IMG/VR virus record: IMGVR_UViG_3300025770_000655
Span: 1 to 29,066 of that record
DNA: 29,066 nt
Strand: one strand, 5' to 3'
Source of the DNA: a virus
Both the position numbers and the translations under genes were made by a program. Shown one piece after another: positions 7,867 through 14,309 of the stretch (the stretch's first letter is position 1; each line of letters starts with the position of its first letter). The notes under the pieces were generated by a model, which was given only the letters and a program-made list of their open reading frames with translations, was not told the DNA's origin and did no database searches.

Positions 7867-7989
7867 CTATTTTTCTAAGATTTTATTTCCAACAAAAGCC
7901 TCGTCTGGCAATGTATAGTGCGGTCCCATTGTTGCAAATACGAATAATAGTGCTACTGTTAATATTATGGCCATCCACATTCTGAACAT
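7867..7989 (-). CDS. Tiny single-TM membrane protein
   Basis: A 40-codon gene, MFRMWMAIILTVALLFVFAT then a short polar tail ending EK. One transmembrane helix spans residues about 4-20. AAGGA lies five bases from the ATG. It sits between the second glycosyltransferase and the 97-residue protein. A second tiny membrane protein lies at 7398-7565, and both could tether or regulate the neighbouring enzymes, but this is inference. Confidence 0.6.
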   Translation of the reverse strand: MFRMWMAIILTVALLFVFATMGPHYTLPDEAFVGNKILEK

Positions 7990-8001
7990 ATATTCCTTTC
8001 G

Positions 8002-8871
8002 TCACATAAAGTCACTTAATGAGGAATCAGTTGTAGATTCCAATGGTTTATAAACTTTTTTCCAGTACTTGGTATTTTTCAATTTCCCATCCTTCTCAAA
8101 AATCTTCATTCCGTGAGGGAATTTGTTTTGAATAAATTTCATTGCTTTATAATGTTCGTCACTCTGGTAGTAATTTTTAATCTTCTCAGAAGAATCTCCA
8201 TCGAACATACCTGTCCATACTACCCGTGTGTCTTGGAGGTCTTTATCAGTCATTGATTTGTTGTCGTATATCCATTCGGTTGACTGTCTGGTGTTGATAC
8301 CTCGACTTAGGCACTCGTAAAGAAAAAGAACATCTTCTGCAATACGTAATGAGGTAATATCTATATCATCAATCACCTTCGATATCATTCTTCCATCATA
8401 GAACACGATAGAATATATGCCCTTTGTATCTACATATTCTGTAGCCGCTGGTGGTGCCCAACAATCAGAGCATCCTGCAATACCAATATCTGGTTCATCG
8501 AACCAGTTACTGAACGTATCAAACATATCTAGAATTTCGTCTTTAGTAGCAGTTTGCTTGGACTTCTCCATATTAGACTTTCCAGTCCAATACTTAGCGT
8601 TCCTTCGTCTGATAATAAGGTCATCATCTGCAACACAATATTTGATTTTGCCAGCGTGTTTATGGATAAACAAACGGGTCTCTGCTAATTGAGTCCAAGT
8701 ACCAACAATCTTCTCTGGGATTTCGAGATACTCGCAATCATAATTATAGAGGTGTCGTTCCGCAGGTTCGACAACCATAACAACTCTTTCCTTTAATTCA
8801 TCGGGAAGATTGTTAAATGTAATTTGGTTATCGGTCCTGCGAACTGTTGGAATGTAGATTCGCTCAATCAT
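8002..8871 (-). CDS. Second GT-A-like glycosyltransferase
   Basis: A 289-residue protein with a GT-A layout: an opening strand IYIPTVRR, a substrate-loop region, the metal-binding DDD (82-84 in YCVADDDLIIRRR) and a downstream acidic motif RIAEDVLFLYECL (176-188) like the catalytic region of the TAGT/GREB1-like and other inverting transferases. Sequence outside the motifs differs from the transferase at 6469-7410, so it is not a recent duplicate. It overlaps the preceding gene by eight bases. Donor and acceptor are unknown: DNA bases, LPS or virion proteins are all possible. Confidence 0.6.
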   Translation of the reverse strand: MIERIYIPTVRRTDNQITFNNLPDELKERVVMVVEPAERHLYNYDCEYLEIPEKIVGTWTQLAETRLFIHKHAGKIKYCVADDDLIIRRRNAKYWTGKSNMEKSKQTATKDEILDMFDTFSNWFDEPDIGIAGCSDCWAPPAATEYVDTKGIYSIVFYDGRMISKVIDDIDITSLRIAEDVLFLYECLSRGINTRQSTEWIYDNKSMTDKDLQDTRVVWTGMFDGDSSEKIKNYYQSDEHYKAMKFIQNKFPHGMKIFEKDGKLKNTKYWKKVYKPLESTTDSSLSDFM

Positions 8872-9349
8872 TATTCTCGTCCTCCATCCAACGGAGTAAT
8901 GAATTAGCGGTTACATCAAGGTGGGGATACCAAGCAGACTTGGTTTTTACAGTCATTCGCTGACCAAGTTTGACTTGAAATTCTTCGTAGTCTTCCTTCG
9001 TTCTGAAGGACATAATAATTTGCTTGAAAGCCTTATTCTCTTCTTGAGTAAAAGAGGGCATTTGTTTCCAATGGGCACGCCAAGAATCAATATCAACTTC
9101 TGTATTGATTTTCTCACCACCCATAAAGCCATCAAGGGTAGTTGGTAGCGAGGAATCATCGACTTCGCCCAAATAGTTATCGTAACCTGCTGACTCTTCT
9201 ACTTCGACTTTTCGCTTTTTATCCTCTGCCATAATTTTATCATCCTTCTCATTAATATTATCAATCATACATCTTCCACAATTTGTGCCAATTAGATGGT
9301 ATCGTTCTTTGTCACCTTCTTTGACCGCGTTGCATATACAGATATACAT
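8864..9349 (-). CDS. Bfd-like [2Fe-2S] site fused to a phage domain
   Basis: A 161-residue protein with two parts. The N-terminus (MYICICNAVKEGD, then GTNCGRCM) has the C-x-C...C-x-x-C arrangement of bacterioferritin-associated ferredoxin (C4, C6, C24, C27), but the segment between the pairs is 17 residues rather than about 31. An acidic linker follows. From about residue 85, a domain with WKQMPSF, FRTKEDYEEFQVKLGQ and KTKSAWYP resembles a conserved phage domain of unknown role. No stop separates the parts, though an internal ATG (IMAEDKK) could produce the second alone. The promoter at 9370-9398 makes this the first gene of the glycosyltransferase operon. Confidence 0.65.
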   Translation of the reverse strand: MYICICNAVKEGDKERYHLIGTNCGRCMIDNINEKDDKIMAEDKKRKVEVEESAGYDNYLGEVDDSSLPTTLDGFMGGEKINTEVDIDSWRAHWKQMPSFTQEENKAFKQIIMSFRTKEDYEEFQVKLGQRMTVKTKSAWYPHLDVTANSLLRWMEDENND

Positions 9350-9369
9350 CTCATTCTCATTTAATATAC

Positions 9370-9398
9370 ATTATACACTAAAAAATGATGCGTGTCAA
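9370..9398 (-). promoter_or_regulatory. Consensus sigma-70 promoter for the Bfd-like/glycosyltransferase operon
   Basis: Minus-strand TTGACA (9398-9393), 17-base spacer, TATAAT (9375-9370); the start codon follows 20 bases later. The -35 box begins three bases after the stop codon at 9401. Confidence 0.9.
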
Positions 9399-9400
9399 CC

Positions 9401-9520
9401 CTAATCTTTAAAACCTTCGCCTTTAATTAGATGTTGAAACCGATGCTTAATTATCACGGTGAGTAATCGACACAATGTATCTTCCATATACTGTCCAGCC
9501 TCACACTTATAATACCACAT
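9401..9520 (-). CDS. Tiny hypothetical protein
   Basis: A 39-codon gene (MWYYKCEAGQYMEDTLCRLL start, basic C-terminal half) with GGAG five bases before its ATG. It follows the lysozyme gene by eight bases and ends just before the promoter at 9370-9398. No family recognised. Confidence 0.5.
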   Translation of the reverse strand: MWYYKCEAGQYMEDTLCRLLTVIIKHRFQHLIKGEGFKD

Positions 9521-9528
9521 AATAACTC

Positions 9529-10137
9529 CTAGTCTGTTAAATGTCCACTCGGGTTCAGATTAATCCAGTAGAAACCCATTTCGTCTCCGTTCTGGAAAAT
9601 ATTACTTTCTAGGGCCCGTCTTGCTACTAGTCCTTTGTGTATCTTATTACGTACCCTAACAAATCCCTTTTTATGGTGAAATGATTGTTCTAAGAAACAT
9701 TTCATATCACCTTTATTTAGGCACTTTAAGGCTCTTGATTTACTGAACCTAGTCGGTCCAACATTATACACTAGAGACACTAAGGCATCCCGTTCGTGCT
9801 TTTTTAATGGTACTTTTACAAGTCTATCGATGAACATATTAGCCTCTTGCAATTTTATCTTCATCACTCGTGAGGCTTCTTCTTCGGTTTGAACTGTAAT
9901 TAGATATGCTCTTGTTCCATATCCTGCGGCAATATGACCAACGTCATCATATTCATTCAGCGTAACACGACCCATTAGAAGTGGGTAATTCTCCATACTC
10001 TTAACAAATATAACAATCTTTTCTTCGGGTTGCCAAAGACTTTGAATGCTTGCTTGAGTGGCTTTTACACCACCATTAGCAATGACACCCCATCCTAACA
10101 TACCTATAAAAGTTGTTGTTGCTAGAAACTTGACCAT
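9529..10137 (-). CDS. Lysozyme/endolysin (GH24) with N-terminal membrane signal
   Basis: A 202-residue peptidoglycan muramidase of the T4-lysozyme/lambdoid R family. A hydrophobic N-terminus (about 4-20) suggests Sec export or a signal-arrest-release design. The catalytic Glu is E49 (VKSMENYP), an Asp pair follows (D64, D65 in EYDDVGH), then AGYG. In the family the residue before the xGYG element is the catalytic Thr; here it is Ala (A70), and the E-D spacing is longer. Downstream family features are intact: SLVYNVGPTRFSKS, LNKGD and GLVARRALES. Start is ATG at 10137 or TTG at 10140; GGAG lies ten or seven bases ahead. It lies downstream of a holin-like gene. Confidence 0.85.
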   Translation of the reverse strand: MVKFLATTTFIGMLGWGVIANGGVKATQASIQSLWQPEEKIVIFVKSMENYPLLMGRVTLNEYDDVGHIAAGYGTRAYLITVQTEEEASRVMKIKLQEANMFIDRLVKVPLKKHERDALVSLVYNVGPTRFSKSRALKCLNKGDMKCFLEQSFHHKKGFVRVRNKIHKGLVARRALESNIFQNGDEMGFYWINLNPSGHLTD

Positions 10138-10152
10138 CAAAAATTTACTCCT

Positions 10153-10392
10153 TTATCCTAAGTAAGTATACATAAGTCCAGTAGAGGACAATATGAAAAT
10201 TACTGTATTTGTAATAATAATCGAAGGTGTCTTCCAACGTAACCCAACGATAATCCAAAAGATACTTCCTATCGTCATAATGATAGGTCCTTCTGGGTAA
10301 TACCCTAGAGAATTCAAGAACACTCCAGTAACCACAATTAGAGTAGATAACCACTCTAAAATCTTTGTAACGTCTTTATTTAATTTCATCAT
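10153..10392 (-). CDS. Three-TM small membrane protein, holin candidate
   Basis: A 79-residue, very hydrophobic protein with three likely transmembrane helices (about 11-30, 35-52, 58-77). Size, topology and position directly before the lysozyme fit a class I-type holin, which would make holes that trigger lysis; sequence similarity to a named holin is not evident. The start is ATGATG with no ribosome site. The promoter at 10399-10427 would begin transcription at or within one base of the first ATG, so the mRNA may be leaderless. A hairpin terminator lies upstream at 10446-10465. Confidence 0.6.
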   Translation of the reverse strand: MMKLNKDVTKILEWLSTLIVVTGVFLNSLGYYPEGPIIMTIGSIFWIIVGLRWKTPSIIITNTVIFILSSTGLMYTYLG

Positions 10393-10398
10393 ATAGTT

Positions 10399-10427
10399 AT
10401 TATATCACTTTCTTCTGGTATAGTCAA
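10399..10427 (-). promoter_or_regulatory. Sigma-70-type promoter for holin-like/lysozyme genes
   Basis: Minus-strand TTGACT (10427-10422), 17-base spacer, TATAAT (10404-10399). Only six bases separate the -10 box from the ATG at 10392. Confidence 0.8.
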
Positions 10428-10445
10428 ACTTTTTACACAATTAAA

Positions 10446-10465
10446 GGGATGATATTTATCATCCC
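10446..10465 (-). terminator. Hairpin terminator after the deoxynucleotidase gene
   Basis: GGGATGATA pairs with TATCATCCC around a two-base loop, 36 bases past the stop codon at 10502. On the minus strand the hairpin is followed by a short CTTTAATT tract, so it may be a modest intrinsic terminator separating the lysis genes from the genes upstream. Confidence 0.6.
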
Positions 10466-10501
10466 TAGGTACTTATTTTTGATTTTTTAAAACTACTCGA
10501 T

Positions 10502-11023
10502 TCACACTGTTGCAAGCATTTGGCTCATTTCAACATTCATAGACAACATCTTTTTCAAGTCATCTAGGCTATCTTCATTCGCTTGGTAACGAATACCTAT
10601 ACCGCCTTTCGCAATCCAACGCTCAACATTTTCAGGTTTATCGTCAATCAAGATATTAGGAACACCCGCTTTATTAGTAGCATAAACAGGTTTGTTTGTG
10701 GAGAACTTTAAGTTCTCTTTTTTAGGTGGGGTAAACCCAAACTTCTCTAACCATTCTGCTTTCCAAAAAGCAGAGTTTTTGAAGTCGCCTCGTAGAGGAG
10801 AAGAGCAAATGCCCCAATCATCACCAGCGAGTTCTTTTACAAAATCAACTAGAGCAGTTGAAGTTGGATATAAGTCTAGAGTATTAAAGAAATCTGTACC
10901 CTTGAGATTGTCAATTTTAACCTCAACATCGTCAATTTCTTTCCAGTGGCTTTTGCCGTGTTTCTTCGCTAATCCGCTGAAGAAATCTGCTATTACTCCA
11001 TCCATATCTAAGTATATTATCAT
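10502..11023 (-). CDS. 5'(3')-deoxyribonucleotidase-like HAD phosphatase
   Basis: A 173-residue HAD hydrolase. Motif I is YLDMDGVIADF with the nucleophile D6 and D8; a middle SSPLRGD supplies motif II (Ser/Thr), and NILIDDKPENVERW the terminal acidic motif. This is the layout of the NT5C/YqfW-type nucleotidases, which dephosphorylate dNMPs and can balance nucleotide pools next to NrdAB. I chose ATG 11023 (AAGGA six bases upstream). An upstream in-frame ATG at 11065 overlaps the -10 box of the promoter at 11057-11084 and so would not be transcribed from it. Confidence 0.82.
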   Translation of the reverse strand: MIIYLDMDGVIADFFSGLAKKHGKSHWKEIDDVEVKIDNLKGTDFFNTLDLYPTSTALVDFVKELAGDDWGICSSPLRGDFKNSAFWKAEWLEKFGFTPPKKENLKFSTNKPVYATNKAGVPNILIDDKPENVERWIAKGGIGIRYQANEDSLDDLKKMLSMNVEMSQMLATV

Positions 11024-11056
11024 ATTTTTCCTTCTATTTTCTTTCATCATAAGTAT

Positions 11057-11084
11057 ATTATACACTATTCCAGCCCAATGTCAA
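11057..11084 (-). promoter_or_regulatory. Sigma-70 promoter for the deoxynucleotidase gene
   Basis: Minus-strand TTGACA (11084-11079), 16-base spacer, TATAAT (11062-11057). It lies at the end of the gene at 11081-11455; the spacer is one base shorter than in the other promoters. Confidence 0.85.
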
Positions 11085-11455
11085 CCCCTTTTATCACCTT
11101 TTTTCACTTTTTTTGCAGTTTCTTTTGCGGGTATAATATTGGCTAATTCGTCCTTGGCCTTCTTTTCATATCCCCAAAGGTCTTTAATCTTCTTGATTTT
11201 GGTGATGGATTTTATCATACCCTTAGGGAGTTGGTGTATAGCACCTACGCAGAAATCAGGTCGGATTGTATCAGTGAGGTAGATACAGAGGTCATCTTCT
11301 AGAAATTGTATTCCATATGTTTCAAAGAAGTCGTTTTCAATAGGCAGGTCATCTAGTTCGTGCCAACCATTATTATAGGTTGCGGCATCGAGCCAGGTTA
11401 CTTTTACTAGCCAAAGTGGCAGATGGGTATGTGGTTCTTTATGTTTACAACTCAT
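11081..11455 (-). CDS. Hypothetical protein, T4-type phage small-protein family
   Basis: A 124-residue protein whose core, WLVKVTWLDAATYNNGWHELD, a variable middle and a pair of strands (DLCIYLTDTI, GAIHQLPKGMIKSITKIKK), resembles short beta-rich proteins common in tailed phages that I cannot name further. The C-terminus is Lys-rich. The start ATG follows GGAAGA at some distance. Its last codons contain the -35 box of the promoter at 11057-11084. Confidence 0.6.
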   Translation of the reverse strand: MSCKHKEPHTHLPLWLVKVTWLDAATYNNGWHELDDLPIENDFFETYGIQFLEDDLCIYLTDTIRPDFCVGAIHQLPKGMIKSITKIKKIKDLWGYEKKAKDELANIIPAKETAKKVKKGDKRG

Positions 11456-11585
11456 ATATAATCTTCCATATTGTAGGTTGAATAAGTGGGTTCTGCGGTT
11501 AAAGTTTCCACGTCAATTTGACTTTCTCTTTACCCTTTCGATAGTATCTCAAACAGGACTTCCCCCATTGCCCGTGTCAACACCA
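11456..11585. other. 130-bp stretch without a convincing gene
   Basis: On the minus strand an ORF of 18 codons (MVLTRAMGEVLFEILSKG) overlaps the TAATG at the end of the preceding gene, and a 19-codon GTG ORF ends in the ATGA of the next. A reading frame giving RYYRKGKEKVKLTWKL lacks a start. This may be decayed coding sequence or untranslated spacer; I found no promoter or hairpin. Confidence 0.35.
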
Positions 11586-11711
11586 TTATTGAGAAGTTTG
11601 TGTCTCCTTCTTTTTATTATCTCGTCTGCCCTTGGCTTTACCAGCCTTACGCATTGCTTTAGTCCAAGAACGACTAAGAGCATTTTGTTTTTCTTTACCT
11701 AATGGTTGCAT
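11586..11711 (-). CDS. Tiny highly basic protein
   Basis: A 41-codon gene (MQPLGKEKQNALSRSWTKAM start) with many Lys, Arg and Gln residues and a KAKGRRDNKKKE tail. It begins five bases after the stop of the preceding gene with only a weak CGAG site, so it probably relies on coupling. Composition suggests nucleic-acid or acidic-protein binding; no family recognised. Confidence 0.5.
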   Translation of the reverse strand: MQPLGKEKQNALSRSWTKAMRKAGKAKGRRDNKKKETQTSQ

Positions 11712-11715
11712 CTCG

Positions 11716-12336
11716 TTATGCAGAAAGGAAGTCCATCAACTCACGTTGATACAATTCTTTTTTAACCTGCACCTCCTTTTGTATGATTTCCTCTGGAGTC
11801 TTCGGTGCTGGCTTCAACTTCTCAATTGCTTCTTTTGTGATTTGAGCAGTTTCACCATCAACAAAAACACCCTCTTTTGGATACGAATAGAATCCAAAAC
11901 CTAATTCTTTTTGGCGAAGTTTCGCACTAAATTTAACGAAATCCCCAACCTTAACATCTTTGTCTTGGAAGAATTTTGGTACAGAACCAAACACTCGATA
12001 GCCTTTGAAATCCTCAATGAGCATCTTAAAGTCATAACCACCAGTGAATCGGTTCTCGTATTCCTTCATAGAAACTACGGTACCAACAACTTCATTCCTA
12101 CCTTCTTTCATAGGAACCATTCTTTCAAGGCGTTCCTTATTCTTCTCTATATATGACTGGTCAGATTTGAATACCTTGACCACTGCCTCAATCTGCTTAA
12201 CAGTGACAGAACCCTTAGCCTCTACCCGATAAAGTACATCCTTAATGAACGCATTTTTGCCATCATAGGTATCGACAATATCCGTAAACTCTGATACATC
12301 AATGCCAGATGGGTCACCTTTAATCGTTAAACTCAT
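11716..12336 (-). CDS. Hypothetical protein, possible OB-fold, early and late promoters
   Basis: A 206-residue protein. The N-terminal ~80 residues are helical; about 85-165 alternate short strands (GTVVSMKEYENRFTGGYDFK, YRVFGSVPKF, VGDFVKFSAKL), which could be an OB-type nucleic-acid-binding fold; the C-terminus is a charged helix. I do not recognise a named family. GGGAG lies seven bases before the ATG. Two promoters precede it: sigma-70 at 12388-12416 and a T4-late-like TATAAATA at 12359-12366, so it may be needed throughout infection, as are ssDNA-binding proteins. That comparison is inference only. Confidence 0.65.
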   Translation of the reverse strand: MSLTIKGDPSGIDVSEFTDIVDTYDGKNAFIKDVLYRVEAKGSVTVKQIEAVVKVFKSDQSYIEKNKERLERMVPMKEGRNEVVGTVVSMKEYENRFTGGYDFKMLIEDFKGYRVFGSVPKFFQDKDVKVGDFVKFSAKLRQKELGFGFYSYPKEGVFVDGETAQITKEAIEKLKPAPKTPEEIIQKEVQVKKELYQRELMDFLSA

Positions 12337-12358
12337 AGGATTCTCCCATATTGCTGAT

Positions 12359-12366
12359 TATTTATA
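12359..12366 (-). promoter_or_regulatory. T4-late-like box TATAAATA
   Basis: Exact late octamer on the minus strand, 22 bases before the ATG at 12336 and downstream of the sigma-70 promoter for the same gene. Confidence 0.55.
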
Positions 12367-12387
12367 TTAATTGATTTTATACTAAGT

Positions 12388-12416
12388 ATTATACACGGTG
12401 GGAAAGGGTTTGTCAA
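12388..12416 (-). promoter_or_regulatory. Consensus sigma-70 promoter
   Basis: Minus-strand TTGACA (12416-12411), 17-base spacer, TATAAT (12393-12388). Drives the gene at 11716-12336. Confidence 0.9.
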
Positions 12417-12434
12417 CCCTTTTTTTGAAGTTTT

Positions 12435-12602
12435 TTAGGCCATTTCGTGTTCGACATAATCTTTCGCTATATCACCAGCCATACTATTTCCGAAGAAATC
12501 AGTCGCTTTTTGATGGACATTATCAAAATCACACTGCCCATCTGCTACAACATCATTAACCCATTCTTGGACATCCATAACATAATCTTTCATTTTACTC
12601 AT
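12435..12602 (-). CDS. Small acidic hypothetical protein
   Basis: A 55-codon gene (MSKMKDYVMDVQEWVNDVV start, C-terminal AKDYVEHEMA), acidic and helical. It resembles short early proteins of T4-type marine phages but I cannot name it. GAGGT is seven bases before the ATG chosen; another ATG two codons upstream is too close to the SD. It has its own consensus promoter at 12643-12671. Confidence 0.68.
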   Translation of the reverse strand: MSKMKDYVMDVQEWVNDVVADGQCDFDNVHQKATDFFGNSMAGDIAKDYVEHEMA

Positions 12603-12642
12603 ATTCATACCTCTTTTTCAATTAATTCTTTATTATAGATAC

Positions 12643-12671
12643 ATTATAGCACAGGAAATCTGGATTGTCAA
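12643..12671 (-). promoter_or_regulatory. Consensus sigma-70 promoter
   Basis: Minus-strand TTGACA (12671-12666), 17-base spacer, TATAAT (12648-12643). It faces away from the late-like plus-strand box at 12690, so this is a divergent control region. Confidence 0.9.
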
Positions 12672-12689
12672 CCCTTTAATCAAAAAACT

Positions 12690-12697
12690 TATAAATA
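12690..12697 (+). promoter_or_regulatory. T4-late-like promoter box for the plus-strand gene
   Basis: Exact TATAAATA on the plus strand, 47 bases before the ATG at 12745. It is the only such octamer I found on this strand, and no sigma-70-type promoter is seen for the gene, which suggests late expression. Confidence 0.65.
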
Positions 12698-12744
12698 GTT
12701 CACAAAGTCAATTAATCTGGCTTTATAGACAAAGGATAAATGAT

Positions 12745-13290
12745 ATGCAAAACCATAAAATGGTTGTTGGTATCGCTGTTTTATTCGGAGTTTTACTCTC
12801 TGGAGTCTCAGCCCTAGCCAATGACACAATTAGTATCCAAGCGGTTCCTCAGGAACAGCAAAGACCCCAGGTTCAGCAATGGCCAGGTTTCTTTGATTGC
12901 TCATCGCATCAAGTCATCCTTGGTGAATTCAAAGGTGCTCGTGGTGAAATTGAAATGCTACAGGGTCGTGGAATTATCCAAATCCCTGGTGGAGAGGACA
13001 CTCAAGGCAAAGTAAGGCAACTTCAGTTACCTATCGTTCAATATTTCAACCCAAAGACTGGAACTTTTTCTCTTATTGCTCATCTCGAAAATGGGATGAG
13101 TTGTGTTATTCTGTATGGTGACCAATTGCAACCTGCACCTAATGGTCTAGATAATCGCAAGCCTCCTACAGAGAATGAATTGAAGAAAGAAAATCTAGAA
13201 GAAAAAATGGACCGACTAGAACCAGTCGACCCACGAGATATCAAAACTCTTAATCAAGCGATGGAAGGTTCAATCGCTCTTGCTACATAA
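12745..13290 (+). CDS. Secreted hypothetical protein, only plus-strand gene
   Basis: A 181-residue protein with a clear Sec signal peptide (MQNHKMVVGIAVLFGVLLSG, cleavage after the ALA near residue 25). The mature part has a Gln/Pro-rich start, two cysteines (C52, C120) able to pair in the periplasm, a beta-rich middle (about 52-125) and a charged, helical C-terminus. AAGGAT lies upstream of the ATG. It is transcribed against all neighbours from a late-like box and ends at the hairpin 13296-13317. A late periplasmic protein could act in lysis or virion release, but no family is recognised. Confidence 0.75.
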   Translation: MQNHKMVVGIAVLFGVLLSGVSALANDTISIQAVPQEQQRPQVQQWPGFFDCSSHQVILGEFKGARGEIEMLQGRGIIQIPGGEDTQGKVRQLQLPIVQYFNPKTGTFSLIAHLENGMSCVILYGDQLQPAPNGLDNRKPPTENELKKENLEEKMDRLEPVDPRDIKTLNQAMEGSIALAT

Positions 13291-13295
13291 GAAAA

Positions 13296-13317
13296 GGGAA
13301 CTCCTGCTGGAGTTCCC
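13296..13317. terminator. Bidirectional hairpin terminator between convergent genes
   Basis: A nine-pair perfect stem (GGGAACTCC with GGAGTTCCC) around a TGCT loop separates the secreted-protein gene from the porin gene. Read on the minus strand the hairpin is followed by TTTTC, so it best terminates the long ligase-to-porin transcript; on the plus strand the downstream tract is weak. Confidence 0.82.
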
Positions 13318-13346
13318 TATCTCATACATCCTTTCTTCCGTAAGAC

Positions 13347-14255
13347 TTAGAACCTAAGTCTAATTCCTATAGTATAGTTTTCAAGGCTACCTTCAGTGAT
13401 GTGTTCTGCATTTGCATAAACCGCACCCGCTGAGTTAAAGTCGTGAACTGCTTCTATTAGATAAGTTTCACTACCTTGCTCTACAGTTTGGAAGCCCGCT
13501 TTATAAGTTTGCTTTCCACGTTCTAGGGCAGATACTAAATTAAATGTACCCTTCCCAAGTTTGACTACATCTTTCAATGCTCGTTCATAAGAAGCCCCGA
13601 ATAAAAGATTGCCATAAGTGTAGTTAACTCCACCGATGACAGTATTTTGTCCAGTATCTTTATCTTGTGCAAATGCAGATACCAGATTGATATCTTCTGA
13701 GAAAGAATAGGCTGAACCTACTTCCCAAGATTCAAGGTTTCTGTTAGACCCGAAGTCTGTAGTGACTGTTCCTACTAGAGTAAAATCGTCAAATTTGTAT
13801 TTCGTTTTTAAAGTTTGACTTGCTCGTCCTACATTCTGTGTACCAAAATTATTTGGTCCTTCGAATATCCCAACTGTCGCTTCTCTAATTTTTCCTCGAA
13901 CATTCATCTGTCGTCCGAATGAAATATGTAACGGTCCTCTTTCGACTCCCGCAAAAGCATCTCGTGTTGAAAGTCGGTTGTTTGTAGAATTGTTTATATC
14001 TACATCTGCGGACATCTTAGCAAAATACTTATTTTCTTCATTTTCCCAATTGATATCTACACCGAAAAAAGAGTCATTAACTCCTGGTATGAAATCTGAG
14101 TTACCTTTCTGGTTCGTACTGAACGCTTGATTAATTTCTCCGAAAATCCTTGCTTCTGGTTTACCTATATCTTCTTGGTTAGGTTCACTCGAAGCGCCTG
14201 TTGACAACGCCATTGTCAATGCAACTATAGTTGCTGTTGTAAAAGTCTTCATCAT
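13347..14255 (-). CDS. Outer-membrane porin homologue
   Basis: A protein of about 302 residues with Gram-negative porin features: an N-terminal signal peptide (MMKTFTTATIVALTMALSTG), EARIFGEINQAF and VDINWENEENKYFAKMSADV at the start of the mature part as in general porins, repeated amphipathic strands with alternating aromatic and polar residues, a GRQMNVRG stretch, and a C-terminal strand ending IGIRLRF, the terminal Phe that BAM recognises. Porins form trimeric diffusion pores in the outer membrane. ATG at 14255 is chosen over a TTG at 14267 because the AAGGGA overlaps the latter. Only a weak local promoter is visible (TTGATA-17-TAATAC). Confidence 0.82.
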   Translation of the reverse strand: MMKTFTTATIVALTMALSTGASSEPNQEDIGKPEARIFGEINQAFSTNQKGNSDFIPGVNDSFFGVDINWENEENKYFAKMSADVDINNSTNNRLSTRDAFAGVERGPLHISFGRQMNVRGKIREATVGIFEGPNNFGTQNVGRASQTLKTKYKFDDFTLVGTVTTDFGSNRNLESWEVGSAYSFSEDINLVSAFAQDKDTGQNTVIGGVNYTYGNLLFGASYERALKDVVKLGKGTFNLVSALERGKQTYKAGFQTVEQGSETYLIEAVHDFNSAGAVYANAEHITEGSLENYTIGIRLRF

Positions 14256-14309
14256 TATTACTGCCAATCCCTTGTGTGTGTATTACTGTTAAAAATAGTT
14301 CTTATCAAA

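Noticed and set aside
10145-10354. Alternative 69-codon frame over the holin-like gene
   Set aside because: It is out of frame with a hydrophobic three-helix protein that has a consensus promoter, and shows no such pattern itself.
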